Of a stretch of 64,000 nt of DNA, positions 17,740 to 27,325 are shown one piece after another (position 1 is the stretch's first letter; each line of letters opens with the position of its first letter). Below the pieces are notes generated by a model. It was given only the letters and a program-made list of their open reading frames with translations. It was not told the origin of the DNA and ran no database searches. A program made the position numbers and the translations under genes. Source of the DNA: Nitrospira defluvii (GTDB lineage Bacteria > Nitrospirota > Nitrospiria > Nitrospirales > Nitrospiraceae); NCBI GenBank assembly GCA_011525625.1, contig WYAX01000012.1:186001-250000 (forward strand), given 5' to 3'.

Positions 17740-18252
17740 TCACTCTGTCGTCTCAATGATGTCCTTCTTGGCCAGAATGATCGCGCCGATCATCGCGACC
17801 AGTAGGATCAATGAGGCGACCTCGAAGGGAAACAAATAGGTTGAGTACAAGGCCTCGCCGATCATTTCCGTGTTGCCGGTTTCTGCGGCGGCTTCTGCGG
17901 ATCCTCTCGGAACGGCAGGGGCCGTTCGGGATTGAATGAGCAGCAGCAGCACTTCCGTGCAGAGCGTCACGCCCAGGAGTCCTGCCACCGGAAGTTGGTT
18001 GTGGTAACGCTCCTCGGACCGGATGCTCAACAGCATGACGACGAAGAGATACAACACCAGAATGGCACCGGCATAGACGACGATCTGGACAGCCGCCAGG
18101 AATTCCGCGTGCAGCGTGACATAGAGCCCCGCCACGTGAAAAAACATGATCAGCAGCGCCAGCGCGCTGTAGACAGGGTTTCGCAAGGCGACGACCAGCA
18201 CGGAGGTGCCGGCAATCACTGCAGCAAAATAGAAGAAGAAAATGTGGTCCAT
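17740..18252 (-). CDS. nuoJ: NADH-quinone oxidoreductase subunit J
   Basis: 170 aa with five hydrophobic segments. Family features are NPVYSALALLIMFFHVAGLY and FLAAVQIVVYAGAILVLYLF, containing the pi-bulge helix region. It is part of the central hydrophilic axis of the membrane arm. A 131-bp gap separates it from nuoI upstream; I see no gene in that gap. Confidence 0.96.
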   Translation of the reverse strand: MDHIFFFYFAAVIAGTSVLVVALRNPVYSALALLIMFFHVAGLYVTLHAEFLAAVQIVVYAGAILVLYLFVVMLLSIRSEERYHNQLPVAGLLGVTLCTEVLLLLIQSRTAPAVPRGSAEAAAETGNTEMIGEALYSTYLFPFEVASLILLVAMIGAIILAKKDIIETTE

Positions 18253-18383
18253 GCGTCCGCTATCGAGTCCGAATCAGATCAATGGCCCTGCCCCCTGTTG
18301 CCCCGGTTATCGGCCCGGTGGCAGCCCGTTCCGCCTGGATCGTCTCTGTGTGGGGGGCCAGCACGGAGGACGAGGCGGGCGGC

Positions 18384-18956
18384 CTAGTTCTCCTTTTGCG
18401 GGAGATGCTTGAACGCGACGTTGAAAAACGCCACGTTCGGATGCTGCAGCTCAAGGCGCTTTTCCCGGACGGGAAACGCGCGGTCGCCGATGGCGAGCAG
18501 CTGTTGCTTATTGAGATGGAGTTGGCGCTTGTCGTACACGGCCCATTCGAATTCGCGGGTCATGGCCAGGGCATCCACGGGACAGGCGTCGACGCAGAGA
18601 CCGCAGAACAGGCAGCGCGTCATATCCATGTAATATTCTTTGGAATACCGCTTGGTCGGTTCTCCGGGGACTTCGCCGCTGACGACCCGGATCACCCGCG
18701 AAGGGCAGGCTGCTTCACAGAGGTCGCACCCCACGCATTTTTCCGTCCCGTCGTCGTACCGCAGCAGCGAGAGCATGCCGCGGTAGTTGTCCGGGAGCAG
18801 GCGCTTCTCGTGCGGATACTGCAGTGTGATCGGTTTGTAGTTGAGCAAGTGTGTGAGCGTGGCCTTCATTCCCACCAGCAGTTCATAAAACGTCAACGTC
18901 TTCAGCCACTCGCTGAACGGTTTCCGTTTGGTGTCTGTTGTGACGGCGGCGTTCAT
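18384..18956 (-). CDS. nuoI: NADH-quinone oxidoreductase subunit I
   Basis: 190 aa ferredoxin-like subunit of the peripheral arm carrying clusters N6a and N6b, which pass electrons toward N2 in NuoB. Both 4Fe-4S motifs are complete: CVGCDLCEAACPSRVI and CLFCGLCVDACPVDAL. The N terminus has a helical LTFYELLVGMKATLTHLLN segment lying at the membrane. It begins 9 bp after nuoH ends. Confidence 0.97.
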   Translation of the reverse strand: MNAAVTTDTKRKPFSEWLKTLTFYELLVGMKATLTHLLNYKPITLQYPHEKRLLPDNYRGMLSLLRYDDGTEKCVGCDLCEAACPSRVIRVVSGEVPGEPTKRYSKEYYMDMTRCLFCGLCVDACPVDALAMTREFEWAVYDKRQLHLNKQQLLAIGDRAFPVREKRLELQHPNVAFFNVAFKHLPQKEN

Positions 18957-18965
18957 GGCACTCCC

Positions 18966-20033
18966 TTACCGCGGGAAGAAGTAGGCGGCGATCGCCGTTA
19001 ACACGATGTTGCCGAGGGCGATGGGCAGCATCACTTTCCACCCGAATCGCATCAGTTGGTCGTACCGCAGGCGTGGCAGCGTCGCCCGTAGCCAGAAAAA
19101 CAGGAACAGGAAGAAGTAGACCTTTGCGGCAAACCAGACGACGTTTTCAATCCAGGCCAGGGCATCCAGTCCGAGGTGTCCCAGGATGGTGCCCGGGTAG
19201 GGGGCGTTCCACCCGCCCAGGAAGAGGGCTGCGGCGACACAGGAGACCAGGATCATGTTCGCGTATTCCGCGATGAAGAAAAAGGCGAACCGCATGCCGC
19301 TGTATTCCGTGAAGAATCCCGCCACCAATTCGCTTTCCGCTTCCGGAAGGTCGAAGGGCACGCGGTTCGTTTCAGCGACCGACGAAATGACATAGACCAC
19401 GAACGCGAAAATCTGTGGGAAGGGCATGGCAATGACGAACCAGTTCCAGAATCCGCCGGCCTGGGCTTCAGTGATCTTCACCAGGCTGAGGGAGCCGGAC
19501 AGCAGAATGACACCGACGATCGCGAGCCCGACGTTCAATTCGTAGCTGATGACCTGCGCGGCGGAACGGAGACCGCCGAGCAGCGAGTATTTGCTGTTGG
19601 ACGACCAGCCGCCGAGGATGATGCCGTAGGCACCGATCGAGGCGAAGGCCAGGATATACAGAATGCCGATATTGATGTCGCTGATCACGAACGGCTTGAC
19701 CTGCATGCCGAACAATTCGATGGTCATGCTCGGCCCGAAGGGAATCACCGCAAAGCCGATCATGGCCGGCACCAACGCCAGAATCGGCGCCAGCGTAAAG
19801 AGGAACCGATTGGCCCCGGCCGGGATGATGTCTTCCTTAAAAAAGAGTTTCAGCCCGTCGGCGATGGGTTGCAGCACGCCATAGGGACCGACTTCCATCG
19901 GGCCCATGCGATCCTGCATCCAGCCGAGCACTTTTCGCTCAGCAAGGGTGAGCACCATGACGGTCAGCATCACCACTCCCATTACCGCGGCGATTTGAGC
20001 TAAGGACACCGCCAGTCGCAATCCGATTTCCAT
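18966..20033 (-). CDS. nuoH: NADH-quinone oxidoreductase subunit H
   Basis: 355 aa, about eight membrane helices, forming the quinone chamber where the arms meet. Signatures are LAERKVLGWMQDRMGPMEVG at the first loop, FASIGAYGIILGGWSSNSKY, and AETNRVPFDLPEAESELVAG, whose acidic residues line the quinone and proton path. Length and order fit the family. It lies between nuoG (24 bp) and nuoI. Confidence 0.97.
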   Translation of the reverse strand: MEIGLRLAVSLAQIAAVMGVVMLTVMVLTLAERKVLGWMQDRMGPMEVGPYGVLQPIADGLKLFFKEDIIPAGANRFLFTLAPILALVPAMIGFAVIPFGPSMTIELFGMQVKPFVISDINIGILYILAFASIGAYGIILGGWSSNSKYSLLGGLRSAAQVISYELNVGLAIVGVILLSGSLSLVKITEAQAGGFWNWFVIAMPFPQIFAFVVYVISSVAETNRVPFDLPEAESELVAGFFTEYSGMRFAFFFIAEYANMILVSCVAAALFLGGWNAPYPGTILGHLGLDALAWIENVVWFAAKVYFFLFLFFWLRATLPRLRYDQLMRFGWKVMLPIALGNIVLTAIAAYFFPR

Positions 20034-20057
20034 GACAACAATACTCCTCGTCCCGTC

Positions 20058-22727
20058 CTACGAGACCTTCGCCAGCGATACGTGCGCGAGCTTAAAATAG
20101 GGGATTTGAGTCCGGGGATCAATCGTCCATTCCGCGAGGTGTTTCGCCTCGCCGTCGAAATGCTCGGGGAACCACAACACACCGGCCGGCACCCGCTCCC
20201 GGAGCTTGACCGTGGTCGTGATCGCTCCGCGGGTATTGGATAGCTTCACCGTCGCGCCGTCCGTCAGCCCCAATTGAGCGGCATCCGACGGATTGATCGA
20301 CAGCACCCCGTCCTGTTGCAACTGCAGGAGCCCCTTCGAGCGAGTCGACCACTTCCCTGAGTGGAACAGCGTTTGCGTAAAGACCAGTGTGAAGGGGGCG
20401 TCGGTCGGCTTCGTGACTTGGCGAACGGCGTAGCGTGCCGCGAGGTCGACGGCGGAGCCTTCGTCCAGGTAACGGGTTAGGGTGCTGTGGTCGACTTTCG
20501 GGGGCGTCGGTGTCGGTCCCAGCAGGCCGTAGCCGGGGATGACGCTCCGGATTTCTTTGAGAATTTCCCGTGCGTCACCATATTCGAGCGGGACTCCCAT
20601 CAAAACCGATATGGCGGACAACATCTCCCAATCCGGACGGCTGTCACCGATCGGAGCGATCGCTTGTCGAACCGCCTGAACATGCCCTTCTGAATTGGTA
20701 AACGTGCCGTCCTTTTCCATGTAGGAGCCAGCGGGGAGGACCACATGGGCCATCGCCGCCGTTTCAGTGAGAAAGAGCTCCTGACAGACCAAGAACTCCA
20801 GTTTGGCCAGCGCCTCTTTGGCCTGGGCTGCAGCCGGCAAGGTGCCGACGGGGTTTTCGCCGATGACGAACAAGGCTTTCAGCGACCCCTTGTCGGCTGC
20901 CGCAAGCATCTCCGTGAGCGAGGCCCCCGGGGTCCGTGGCAATTCTTCATGCCAGACAGCGGTGATGCGGTCACGGGCCGGTTGATCGTCGAGCGGCACC
21001 GGGCCGGGGATGAATTCCGCGACCGCGCCCATTTCCACCGCGCCCTGATCGTTATTTTCTTCTGCCAGCGGCCCGAGCCCGCAGCCGGGCTGATCAAGTT
21101 TGCCGAGGAGGATCAAGAGGTCGAGGAGATTGGTGGTCGTCGCCTCCGCGCCCGGCTGACGCAAGACCCCGTTGCCGACCAGCACGACCAGGCGCTTGGC
21201 CGTTGCTAATAGCTGGGCGGTCTCCGCCCACCTGGCGCGAGTCTGACCGGTGGCGGCTTCCAAGACGTCCCAGGAGGTGCCGTTCAGGGCTGTGGTGACA
21301 CGTTGAACAAAGGCCGGCGACTGTTGGGCCAGGGCGGCGTCCACCAGATTGCCGTCCACGACGGCCTTGAGCAGCCCGAGGACGGTGTTGCCGAATTGCT
21401 CGGGATGGGTCGTGAAATGCTGGGTGGCCAGATTGCTGATATTGCTCAGCGTGTCCACGGCCGGGCACAGTGTTTCTATGGTCACGAGCGACGCCTGCCG
21501 TTTTTTGACGGCTTCTTTGACCTTCAGTCCTGTGATCGGGCTGGTCTCGGTGATATTGGTGCCGACCAGGAGCAGGGCGTTCGCGGCGACGATGTCTTCA
21601 AAGGCGATGGCCCAGCGATGGGTGCCTTGGACGCGCCGCAAGGCGTGGACGCCGTTCAGATGACCGTAGCGTGCGCTGCTGTCGATCCGATTGGTGCCGA
21701 TCACCTGGCGCATGAACTTCTGGAAGACGTAGAGGTCTTCGTTCGTGCAGCGGGCGGCGATGAGTCCGCCGAATGCGTCCGGGCCGTGCGCCAACTTCAG
21801 CCGAAGCGCCTGTGCGGCAACAAATTCCAGCGCCTCTTCCCATGTGGTCTCGACCAGCGCGCCCTCTCGGCGGATCAGCGGGTGCGTCAGTCGGCCGGCA
21901 TGGCTGCTGGCATGGAAGCCGAAAAACCCGCGCGCACAGAGGTCGCCGTTATTCCGACCGGCCCCGTGAGCGGAATTCACCTCAATGAGTTCGTTGTCCT
22001 TGGTTTGCACCGTGATCCGGCAACCGTCGCCGCAAAAGGTGCAAATCGTGTCGGCGCGTTTGAGCATCCAGGGGCGGTATTCATACATCGACAACCGGCT
22101 GGTGATGGCGCCGACGGGGCAGATTTGAATGCAGCCGCCGCAGAATTCACAGTCCAGTTCATGGGGACCGAAGTGCTTGATCTCCGTCATGGTGCCGCGC
22201 CCCACCGGGGCCAGCGCCTTGACGTCCATGATCTCGTCGCAATACCGCACGCACCGCAAGCATTGGACGCAACGATTCATCTGCGTTTCGATGAGCGGGC
22301 TGAAGTACTCTTTCTGGAAGATGCGCTTGGTTTCAGTAAACCGGCTGGTGGTCGGGGTGTACTGATGCGAGAAGTCCTGGAGGTCGCATTTTCCGCCTTG
22401 GTCGCAGACCGGGCAATCGAGCGGATGGTTCGCCAGGATGAATTCCAGCACGGACTTGTGGGCATCGTCGACGGTGGTGGTGGCGGTACGGACGGCCATG
22501 CCTTCCGCGACGGGCGTGCTGCAGGCGGTCTGCAGCTTCGGCATTTTCTCGACTTCCACCAGACACATCCGGCAATTCGCGTCCGGCTTCAGCTTGGGGT
22601 GGTAGCAGAAATGCGGGATCATGACGCCGACGCGCCGGGCGGCCTCGATCACAAGGGTACCTTTGGGAACCGCGACCGTGGTGCCGTCGATGGTCAGGCG
22701 GACTGTTTCTGGCTTTTGATCAGGCAT
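20058..22727 (-). CDS. nuoG: NADH-quinone oxidoreductase subunit G
   Basis: 889 aa iron-sulfur subunit of the peripheral arm. The N-terminal 2Fe-2S ferredoxin domain carries N1b (CYHPKLKPDANCRMC). Next come the His/Cys-ligated N5 stretch (CPVCDQGGKCDLQ) and the N4-type ferredoxin motifs (CVQCLRCVRYC and CEFCGGCIQICP). A further CTFCGDGC with a later Cys in DLCARG matches the N7 site, a cluster kept only in some bacteria. The rest is a molybdopterin-oxidoreductase-like domain without the cofactor role, ending in a domain like that of formate dehydrogenases. Electrons run from NuoF through it to NuoI. Confidence 0.97.
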   Translation of the reverse strand: MPDQKPETVRLTIDGTTVAVPKGTLVIEAARRVGVMIPHFCYHPKLKPDANCRMCLVEVEKMPKLQTACSTPVAEGMAVRTATTTVDDAHKSVLEFILANHPLDCPVCDQGGKCDLQDFSHQYTPTTSRFTETKRIFQKEYFSPLIETQMNRCVQCLRCVRYCDEIMDVKALAPVGRGTMTEIKHFGPHELDCEFCGGCIQICPVGAITSRLSMYEYRPWMLKRADTICTFCGDGCRITVQTKDNELIEVNSAHGAGRNNGDLCARGFFGFHASSHAGRLTHPLIRREGALVETTWEEALEFVAAQALRLKLAHGPDAFGGLIAARCTNEDLYVFQKFMRQVIGTNRIDSSARYGHLNGVHALRRVQGTHRWAIAFEDIVAANALLLVGTNITETSPITGLKVKEAVKKRQASLVTIETLCPAVDTLSNISNLATQHFTTHPEQFGNTVLGLLKAVVDGNLVDAALAQQSPAFVQRVTTALNGTSWDVLEAATGQTRARWAETAQLLATAKRLVVLVGNGVLRQPGAEATTTNLLDLLILLGKLDQPGCGLGPLAEENNDQGAVEMGAVAEFIPGPVPLDDQPARDRITAVWHEELPRTPGASLTEMLAAADKGSLKALFVIGENPVGTLPAAAQAKEALAKLEFLVCQELFLTETAAMAHVVLPAGSYMEKDGTFTNSEGHVQAVRQAIAPIGDSRPDWEMLSAISVLMGVPLEYGDAREILKEIRSVIPGYGLLGPTPTPPKVDHSTLTRYLDEGSAVDLAARYAVRQVTKPTDAPFTLVFTQTLFHSGKWSTRSKGLLQLQQDGVLSINPSDAAQLGLTDGATVKLSNTRGAITTTVKLRERVPAGVLWFPEHFDGEAKHLAEWTIDPRTQIPYFKLAHVSLAKVS

Positions 22728-22744
22728 GCTATACGTCGCTCGCC

Positions 22745-22818
22745 GCTCGTGAAGCGTGAAGTGTTGTGAGTGATGTGCAGTGCCCGTGCTGCTCCGATGG
22801 CAAGATACGCTTCACGAG
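22745..22818. repeat. GCTCGTGAAGCGT intergenic inverted pair upstream of nuoG
   Basis: The left arm GCTCGTGAAGCGTGAAG (22745-22761) and right arm ACGCTTCACGAG (22807-22818) are inverted. They occupy the nuoF to nuoG gap. The same pair occurs at 7902-8075. No coding content. Confidence 0.5.
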
Positions 22819-22823
22819 ATACA

Positions 22824-24131
22824 TCAATGTTTCGTTCCCACTGGTTCCGGCCGGATCAAGTTGGCTGTTTCAGCGGCCTGAATCAGGTCGACATATTCCT
22901 GGCGCCAATGTTTGAGCGTGCTCAAAATTGGGGACACCTCGGCGTCGCCGAAGGCGCAGACCGTCCGACCGGCGATGTTCTTGCACAGGTCGGTCAGCGT
23001 TTCAAGGTCTTCCATGCGGCCGCGTTTGTTGACGATCCGGCGCATGATCTGGACAAGCCAGGAGCTGCCTTCCCGGCAGGGACTGCACTTACCGCAGGAC
23101 TCATGATAGAAAAATTCCATCAGGCGCAACGCGGCCCAGACCATGTCGGTGCCCTCTTCCATGACGGTCACGCCGCCGGAGCCCAGCATGGAGCCCGCCA
23201 AGGCCACGGATTCAAAATCCAGTTTCACATCCAGGTGCTCGGGCGTGAGGAACGGCGCGGAGGCCCCTCCGGGAATGAATGCCTTGAGCGGCTTGTCTCC
23301 CCGCATGCCACCGGCGTGTTCGTAGATCAACTCGCGGAACGTGATGCCCATCGGCACCTCGTAATTGCCCGGTTGTTTCACGTGTCCGCTGACGCAGAAG
23401 ACCCGGGTGCCCGTGCTCTTGGGCGGCGAGCCGATCGAGGCGAACCATTCGGCGCCGCGATTGACGATGTGCGGCAGGTTCGCGAGAGTTTCGACGTTGT
23501 TCACCACGGTCGGTTTGTTGTACAGGCCGTGCGTGGCCGGGAACGGCGGCTTGACCCGGGGGAGTCCGCGTTTCCCTTCGAGCGATTCCAGCAGAGCCGT
23601 TTCTTCCCCGCAGATATAGGCACCCGCTCCGCGATGGACCCAGATATCGATCGAGATGTTTGAGCCGAAGATGTGCTTTCCGACATAACCGGCGGCGCGT
23701 GCTTCCTTGATGGCCGCTTCCAGAATCTTGGCGCCGAGGACGAATTCCCCGCGGATATAAATGTAGGAACTGGCCGCTCCGATCGCGTAGCACGCGATCA
23801 GCATTCCTTCCAACAATTGATGCGGGTCGCGTTCGATGAGCTGGCGATCTTTGAACGTGCCCGGCTCGCTCTCGTCGGCATTGCAGCAGAGGTAGCGAGG
23901 GCCCTGGTAGTCCTTCGGCAAAAACCCCCACTTCACGCCGGTCGGAAACCCGGCGCCGCCTCGCCCGCGCAATCCCGATTTCATGACGATCCCGGTGACT
24001 TCCGCCGGGCTGAGCTGTCCGAGCACTTTCCGCACGGCCTGGTACCCGCCCGCGCGTTCATAGTCGGCCAACGAACCGGCATAGCCGGGCTGGAGCATGT
24101 TTTTCAATAGAATGGGTTCGTACTTGGGCAT
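22824..24131 (-). CDS. nuoF: NADH-quinone oxidoreductase subunit F
   Basis: 435 aa, the subunit that oxidises NADH. It shows the NADH-binding glycine stretch GLRGRGGAGFPTGVKWGF (about residue 53), the FMN-site motif NADESEPGTFKDR and the N3 cluster motif CGKCSPCREG with a later Cys (TVCAFGDAE). All parts of the family are present. It follows nuoE after a 73-bp gap holding short GTGAAAGG repeats. Confidence 0.97.
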   Translation of the reverse strand: MPKYEPILLKNMLQPGYAGSLADYERAGGYQAVRKVLGQLSPAEVTGIVMKSGLRGRGGAGFPTGVKWGFLPKDYQGPRYLCCNADESEPGTFKDRQLIERDPHQLLEGMLIACYAIGAASSYIYIRGEFVLGAKILEAAIKEARAAGYVGKHIFGSNISIDIWVHRGAGAYICGEETALLESLEGKRGLPRVKPPFPATHGLYNKPTVVNNVETLANLPHIVNRGAEWFASIGSPPKSTGTRVFCVSGHVKQPGNYEVPMGITFRELIYEHAGGMRGDKPLKAFIPGGASAPFLTPEHLDVKLDFESVALAGSMLGSGGVTVMEEGTDMVWAALRLMEFFYHESCGKCSPCREGSSWLVQIMRRIVNKRGRMEDLETLTDLCKNIAGRTVCAFGDAEVSPILSTLKHWRQEYVDLIQAAETANLIRPEPVGTKH

Positions 24132-24204
24132 AGCGTCAGCGTGAAACGAAAAAGGTGAAAGGTGAAAGGTTGAGGTCCGTTATACTGTTCAGTCGTCTCA
24201 CGGT

Positions 24205-24753
24205 TTACGCCTCACGATTCACGGTATTGGCCGGTTCCGGCCACATGAACGGACCGGTCTTCAGCGACGATGTGCCGGTCTGTCGCAGGTCCGCGAGAAT
24301 GCGATCCAGTTTTTCGTCCGTCAGGCGCTCATAGTAGTCGTCATTCACTTGCATCATCGGGCCGGTTCCGCAGGCAGCGAGACATTCCACGATGCTGAGT
24401 GTAAAGAGCTTGTCCGGCGTCGTTTCTCCAGGCTTGATGCCGAGCTTCGCGCCGATCCAACCGATGACGGTGTCCGATCCCACGAGGGCGCACATCAATG
24501 ACTTGCAGACTTGCAGGTGGAACGTTCCCACCGGCTTGAGGTTCAGCATCGTATAAAACGTGGCCGTCTCATACACCTGCGGCGGGGTCAGCTTCAAGAT
24601 CCCGGCGATTTCCTGCATCGCGGCTTCCGTGACATACCCCTCTTCGCGCTGCGCCAGGTACAACAGCGGCAACAGCGCCGAACGCTTGACCGGGTAGCGG
24701 CTCAGAATATCGTCGATCTCCGCCTGATGCTTGTCTTTCAGCATAGTTCCCAT
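24205..24753 (-). CDS. nuoE: NADH-quinone oxidoreductase subunit E
   Basis: 182 aa thioredoxin-like 2Fe-2S subunit, partner of NuoF, carrying the off-path cluster N1a. The four cysteines are in VCKSLMC and VECLAACGTGP. The N-terminal helical part (ALLPLLYLAQREEGYVTEAA) is typical. A C-terminal tail of about 25 residues (SSLKTGPFMWPEPANT) extends slightly past the usual end. Confidence 0.96.
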   Translation of the reverse strand: MGTMLKDKHQAEIDDILSRYPVKRSALLPLLYLAQREEGYVTEAAMQEIAGILKLTPPQVYETATFYTMLNLKPVGTFHLQVCKSLMCALVGSDTVIGWIGAKLGIKPGETTPDKLFTLSIVECLAACGTGPMMQVNDDYYERLTDEKLDRILADLRQTGTSSLKTGPFMWPEPANTVNREA

Positions 24754-24793
24754 TGCCTCAAAACGATGAGGGCGTGAGCCATGGTGTCCCTAC

Positions 24794-24841
24794 GTGCGCG
24801 CGTGGGACGAGGCCCTTCCGAGGGCGCGCGTTCCGCGAGCA
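24794..24841 (+). repeat. 48-bp hairpin repeat, copy a
   Basis: Sits between nuoE and nuoCD. The core folds GCCCT-TCCG-AGGGC. Copies b and c have GGCCT-TCCG-AGGCC, so a paired base has changed on both sides. The flanks CGCGCG and CGCGCGTTCCGCGAGCA are shared. Confidence 0.7.
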
Positions 24842-24866
24842 CTACGGACGTCATGGCTCATGAACC

Positions 24867-26624
24867 TCATCGATCACATTCCCCCATCACGATATCGTAG
24901 GTGCCGAAGATCGTGATGATGTCTGAAATCAGGTACCCGCGCGCCATGTGGTCGAACGCGCCCATGTGAATGAAGGAGGGGGCGCGAATCTTGAGTCGAT
25001 AGGGGCGAGGGCTGCCGTCGCTGACGATGAAAAACCCGAGTTCCCCCTTCGGGGCCTCGGTTCCGCAATAGGTTTCACCCTTGGGCGGCTTGAAACCTTG
25101 CGTAAAGATAATGAAGTGGTGAATCAAGCTCTCCATGTCGCGCATGACCTTGGCCTTCGGCGGCGGGATCACGTGCGGCACATCCGCCATGATCGGCCCT
25201 TCCGGCATCTGGTCGAGGCATTGCGCGATGATGCGCGCACTCTGCCGCATTTCCTCCATGCGTACCCAATAGCGATCGTAGGTATCGCCGCGTTTGCCGA
25301 CAGGGACTTCCCATTCCACCTTGTCGTACACGCCGTAGGGCTCGTACTTGCGAATGTCGTAGTCGACGCCCGACCCGCGAAGCGTCGGGCCGGTCAGACC
25401 GAAGTTGATCGCGTCTTCGGCCGAAATGACCGCGATGTCTTTGGTTCGCCCCACCCAGATCCGGTTGGACATGAGCAGCTGGTTGTATTCGTTGACCTTC
25501 TCCGGGAAGGTGTGCAGGAACGCCTTCAGTTTGGCCGTCAGATCGGGCGTGAAATCGCTGTCGACGCCGCCGATTCGGTAGTAGTTCAATGTCAGGCGTG
25601 CGCCGCATAACTTTTCGAACATGTCGAGAAGGATTTCGCGCTCCCGAAACGTCCAAAAGAAGACCGTCATGGCCCCGATGTCGAGGGCCTGGGTGCCCAG
25701 CCAGAACAGATGGCCGATGATGCGCTGCATTTCGGCGACGATCGTGCGGACATACTCCGCCCGTTCCGGCACCGTGATGTCGAGCAGTTTTTCGACCGCG
25801 CGCACGTAGGCATAGTTGTTGGTCATCGCGCAGACATAGTCGAGCCGGTCGGTGTGGGGGATGACCTGCATGTAGTGGAGGCCTTCCGCCAACTTCTCGA
25901 CGCCGCGATGGAGATAGCCGAGGTCGGGGGTCGCCTTGACGATCCGCTCGCCGTCCAATTCCAGCACCACCCGAAGCACGCCATGGGTGCTGGGATGCTG
26001 GGGGCCCATGTTCAAGAGCAGTTCTTCGCGCCGCCTCGTTCCGCCCTGCGAGTCGGCTGCCCGATAGACCTGCTTTTCCTCCTCGGGAACTTCACCCTCG
26101 GTCTGTTCCTCAGGGGCTTCGTCCAGGCGGGGAATGAACGGAAACGAGCTGCGCCAGCCTCGCCCTTCGGCCGGAAAGTCTTTTCGCAGGGGATGGCCTT
26201 CCTCATAGTCTTCCGGCAGCAGAATGCGACGAAGGTCCGGATGCCCGGTAAAGGTGATCCCCATCAGGTCGTACACTTCGCGTTCCATGAACTCGGCGCC
26301 CTTCCAGATGCCGGTGACGGACGCGATCTCCGGTGACTCTTCCGTGATCCGAGCTTTGAGCCTGATCCGCCGCCGGTGGGGGATCGAGAGCAGCTGATAG
26401 ATCACTTCGAACCGCTCGGTGTCGTTGGGGTAGTCGACGGAGCAAATATCGGTAATGTGATCGAAGGCCGCCTCCGGCGTGTCGTGCAGCCAGTGCGCGA
26501 CGTCGACAATCCGGGCGGCCGCCACGCGGGCGGTCACTTCGTTGCGCGCGGCATCCACCTCCACGCCGCGGATGGCGTCGGGAAAGGCGGTCATGAGTCG
26601 TTCAAGCAGTGGTTGCATCGTCAC
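24867..26624 (-). CDS. nuoCD: Fused NADH-quinone oxidoreductase subunits C and D
   Basis: 585 aa. About residues 1-185 are NuoC (30-kDa type: RFEVIYQLLSIPHRRRIRLK and EREVYDLMGITFTGHPDLRR). About 200-585 are NuoD (49-kDa type: NMGPQHPSTHGVLRVVLELD, DYVCAMTNNYAYVRAVEKL and a C terminus ending IVMGECDR). The acidic linker in between is PEEQTEGEVPEEEKQVYR. NuoD forms the quinone site with NuoB. The fusion is known from several bacteria, including E. coli. The arginine region methylated in the mitochondrial homologue lies in NuoD, which makes the nearby MidA-type methyltransferase notable. Confidence 0.97.
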   Translation of the reverse strand: MTMQPLLERLMTAFPDAIRGVEVDAARNEVTARVAAARIVDVAHWLHDTPEAAFDHITDICSVDYPNDTERFEVIYQLLSIPHRRRIRLKARITEESPEIASVTGIWKGAEFMEREVYDLMGITFTGHPDLRRILLPEDYEEGHPLRKDFPAEGRGWRSSFPFIPRLDEAPEEQTEGEVPEEEKQVYRAADSQGGTRRREELLLNMGPQHPSTHGVLRVVLELDGERIVKATPDLGYLHRGVEKLAEGLHYMQVIPHTDRLDYVCAMTNNYAYVRAVEKLLDITVPERAEYVRTIVAEMQRIIGHLFWLGTQALDIGAMTVFFWTFREREILLDMFEKLCGARLTLNYYRIGGVDSDFTPDLTAKLKAFLHTFPEKVNEYNQLLMSNRIWVGRTKDIAVISAEDAINFGLTGPTLRGSGVDYDIRKYEPYGVYDKVEWEVPVGKRGDTYDRYWVRMEEMRQSARIIAQCLDQMPEGPIMADVPHVIPPPKAKVMRDMESLIHHFIIFTQGFKPPKGETYCGTEAPKGELGFFIVSDGSPRPYRLKIRAPSFIHMGAFDHMARGYLISDIITIFGTYDIVMGECDR

Positions 26625-26706
26625 AAAGAACCGATGAGTGTGATCCGGTGAGGCAGGTGGAAGACGGGGATCTTCAACGCCGCGCGGTCACCAATTCACG
26701 TTCGCG

Positions 26707-27186
26707 TTACCGGACAAAAATCTTTTCGCGCTGAATCTTTTCCTGCAGCTTCAACAGCCCGTCCAGCAGCGCCTCGGGACGGGGCGGGCAACCGGCGATA
26801 TAGACGTCCACCGGAACGATCTGGTCGACTCCCTGCACGACGGCATAGCTGTTGTAGTGATTGCCGGATGTGGCGCAGGAGCCCATCGAAATGACGTAGC
26901 GCGGCTCGGCCATCTGGTCGTAAATGCGGCGGATGACGGGCGCCATCTTGCGCGAGACGGTGCCGGCGACGATCATCAAGTCGGACTGGCGGGGCGAGGC
27001 GCGGAACACCCCGGCGCCGAACCGATCGATGTCATACCGCGACGAGACGCTGGCGATCATTTCGATGGCGCAACAGGCCAATCCGAAGGTCATCGGCCAC
27101 AAGGAGGATTTGCGCGCCCAGCCGACGAAGGCATCGAGATTCGTCGTCAGAATATTTGCATCCAGCTGCCGCTCTAAAAAGCTCAT
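26707..27186 (-). CDS. nuoB: NADH-quinone oxidoreductase subunit B
   Basis: 159 aa subunit holding cluster N2, the last step before quinone. The tandem cysteines are in [13 protein letters not shown], and the other two ligands are in MGSCATSGN and [12 protein letters not shown]. The [15 protein letters not shown] segment is also standard. It lies 82 bp upstream of nuoCD and 139 bp downstream of nuoA. Confidence 0.97.
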   Translation of the reverse strand: MSFLERQLDANILTTNLDAFVGWARKSSLWPMTFGLACCAIEMIASVSSRYDIDRFGAGVFRASPRQSDLMIVAGTVSRKMAPVIRRIYDQMAEPRYVISMGSCATSGNHYNSYAVVQGVDQIVPVDVYIAGCPPRPEALLDGLLKLQEKIQREKIFVR

Positions 27187-27242
27187 AAATCTCTCACTTT
27201 TCTCCTAGCGAGAAGGAGGGCGAGCGGCCTGGTCGCCTCCGA

Positions 27243-27290
27243 CTGCGCGCGTCGAACGAGGGCCTTCCGAGGCCGCGCGTTCCGCGAGCA
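27243..27290 (+). repeat. 48-bp hairpin repeat, copy b
   Basis: Located in the nuoA to nuoB gap. Hairpin core GGCCT-TCCG-AGGCC. A 44-bp stretch is identical to copy c, in the opposite orientation. Confidence 0.75.
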
Positions 27291-27325
27291 ACGGAGGTGA
27301 CGAGGTCGATCATCATCGATCCCAT

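Noticed and set aside
21303..22769. 488-codon plus-strand frame opposite nuoG
   Set aside because: Antisense shadow of a gene with all expected motifs.
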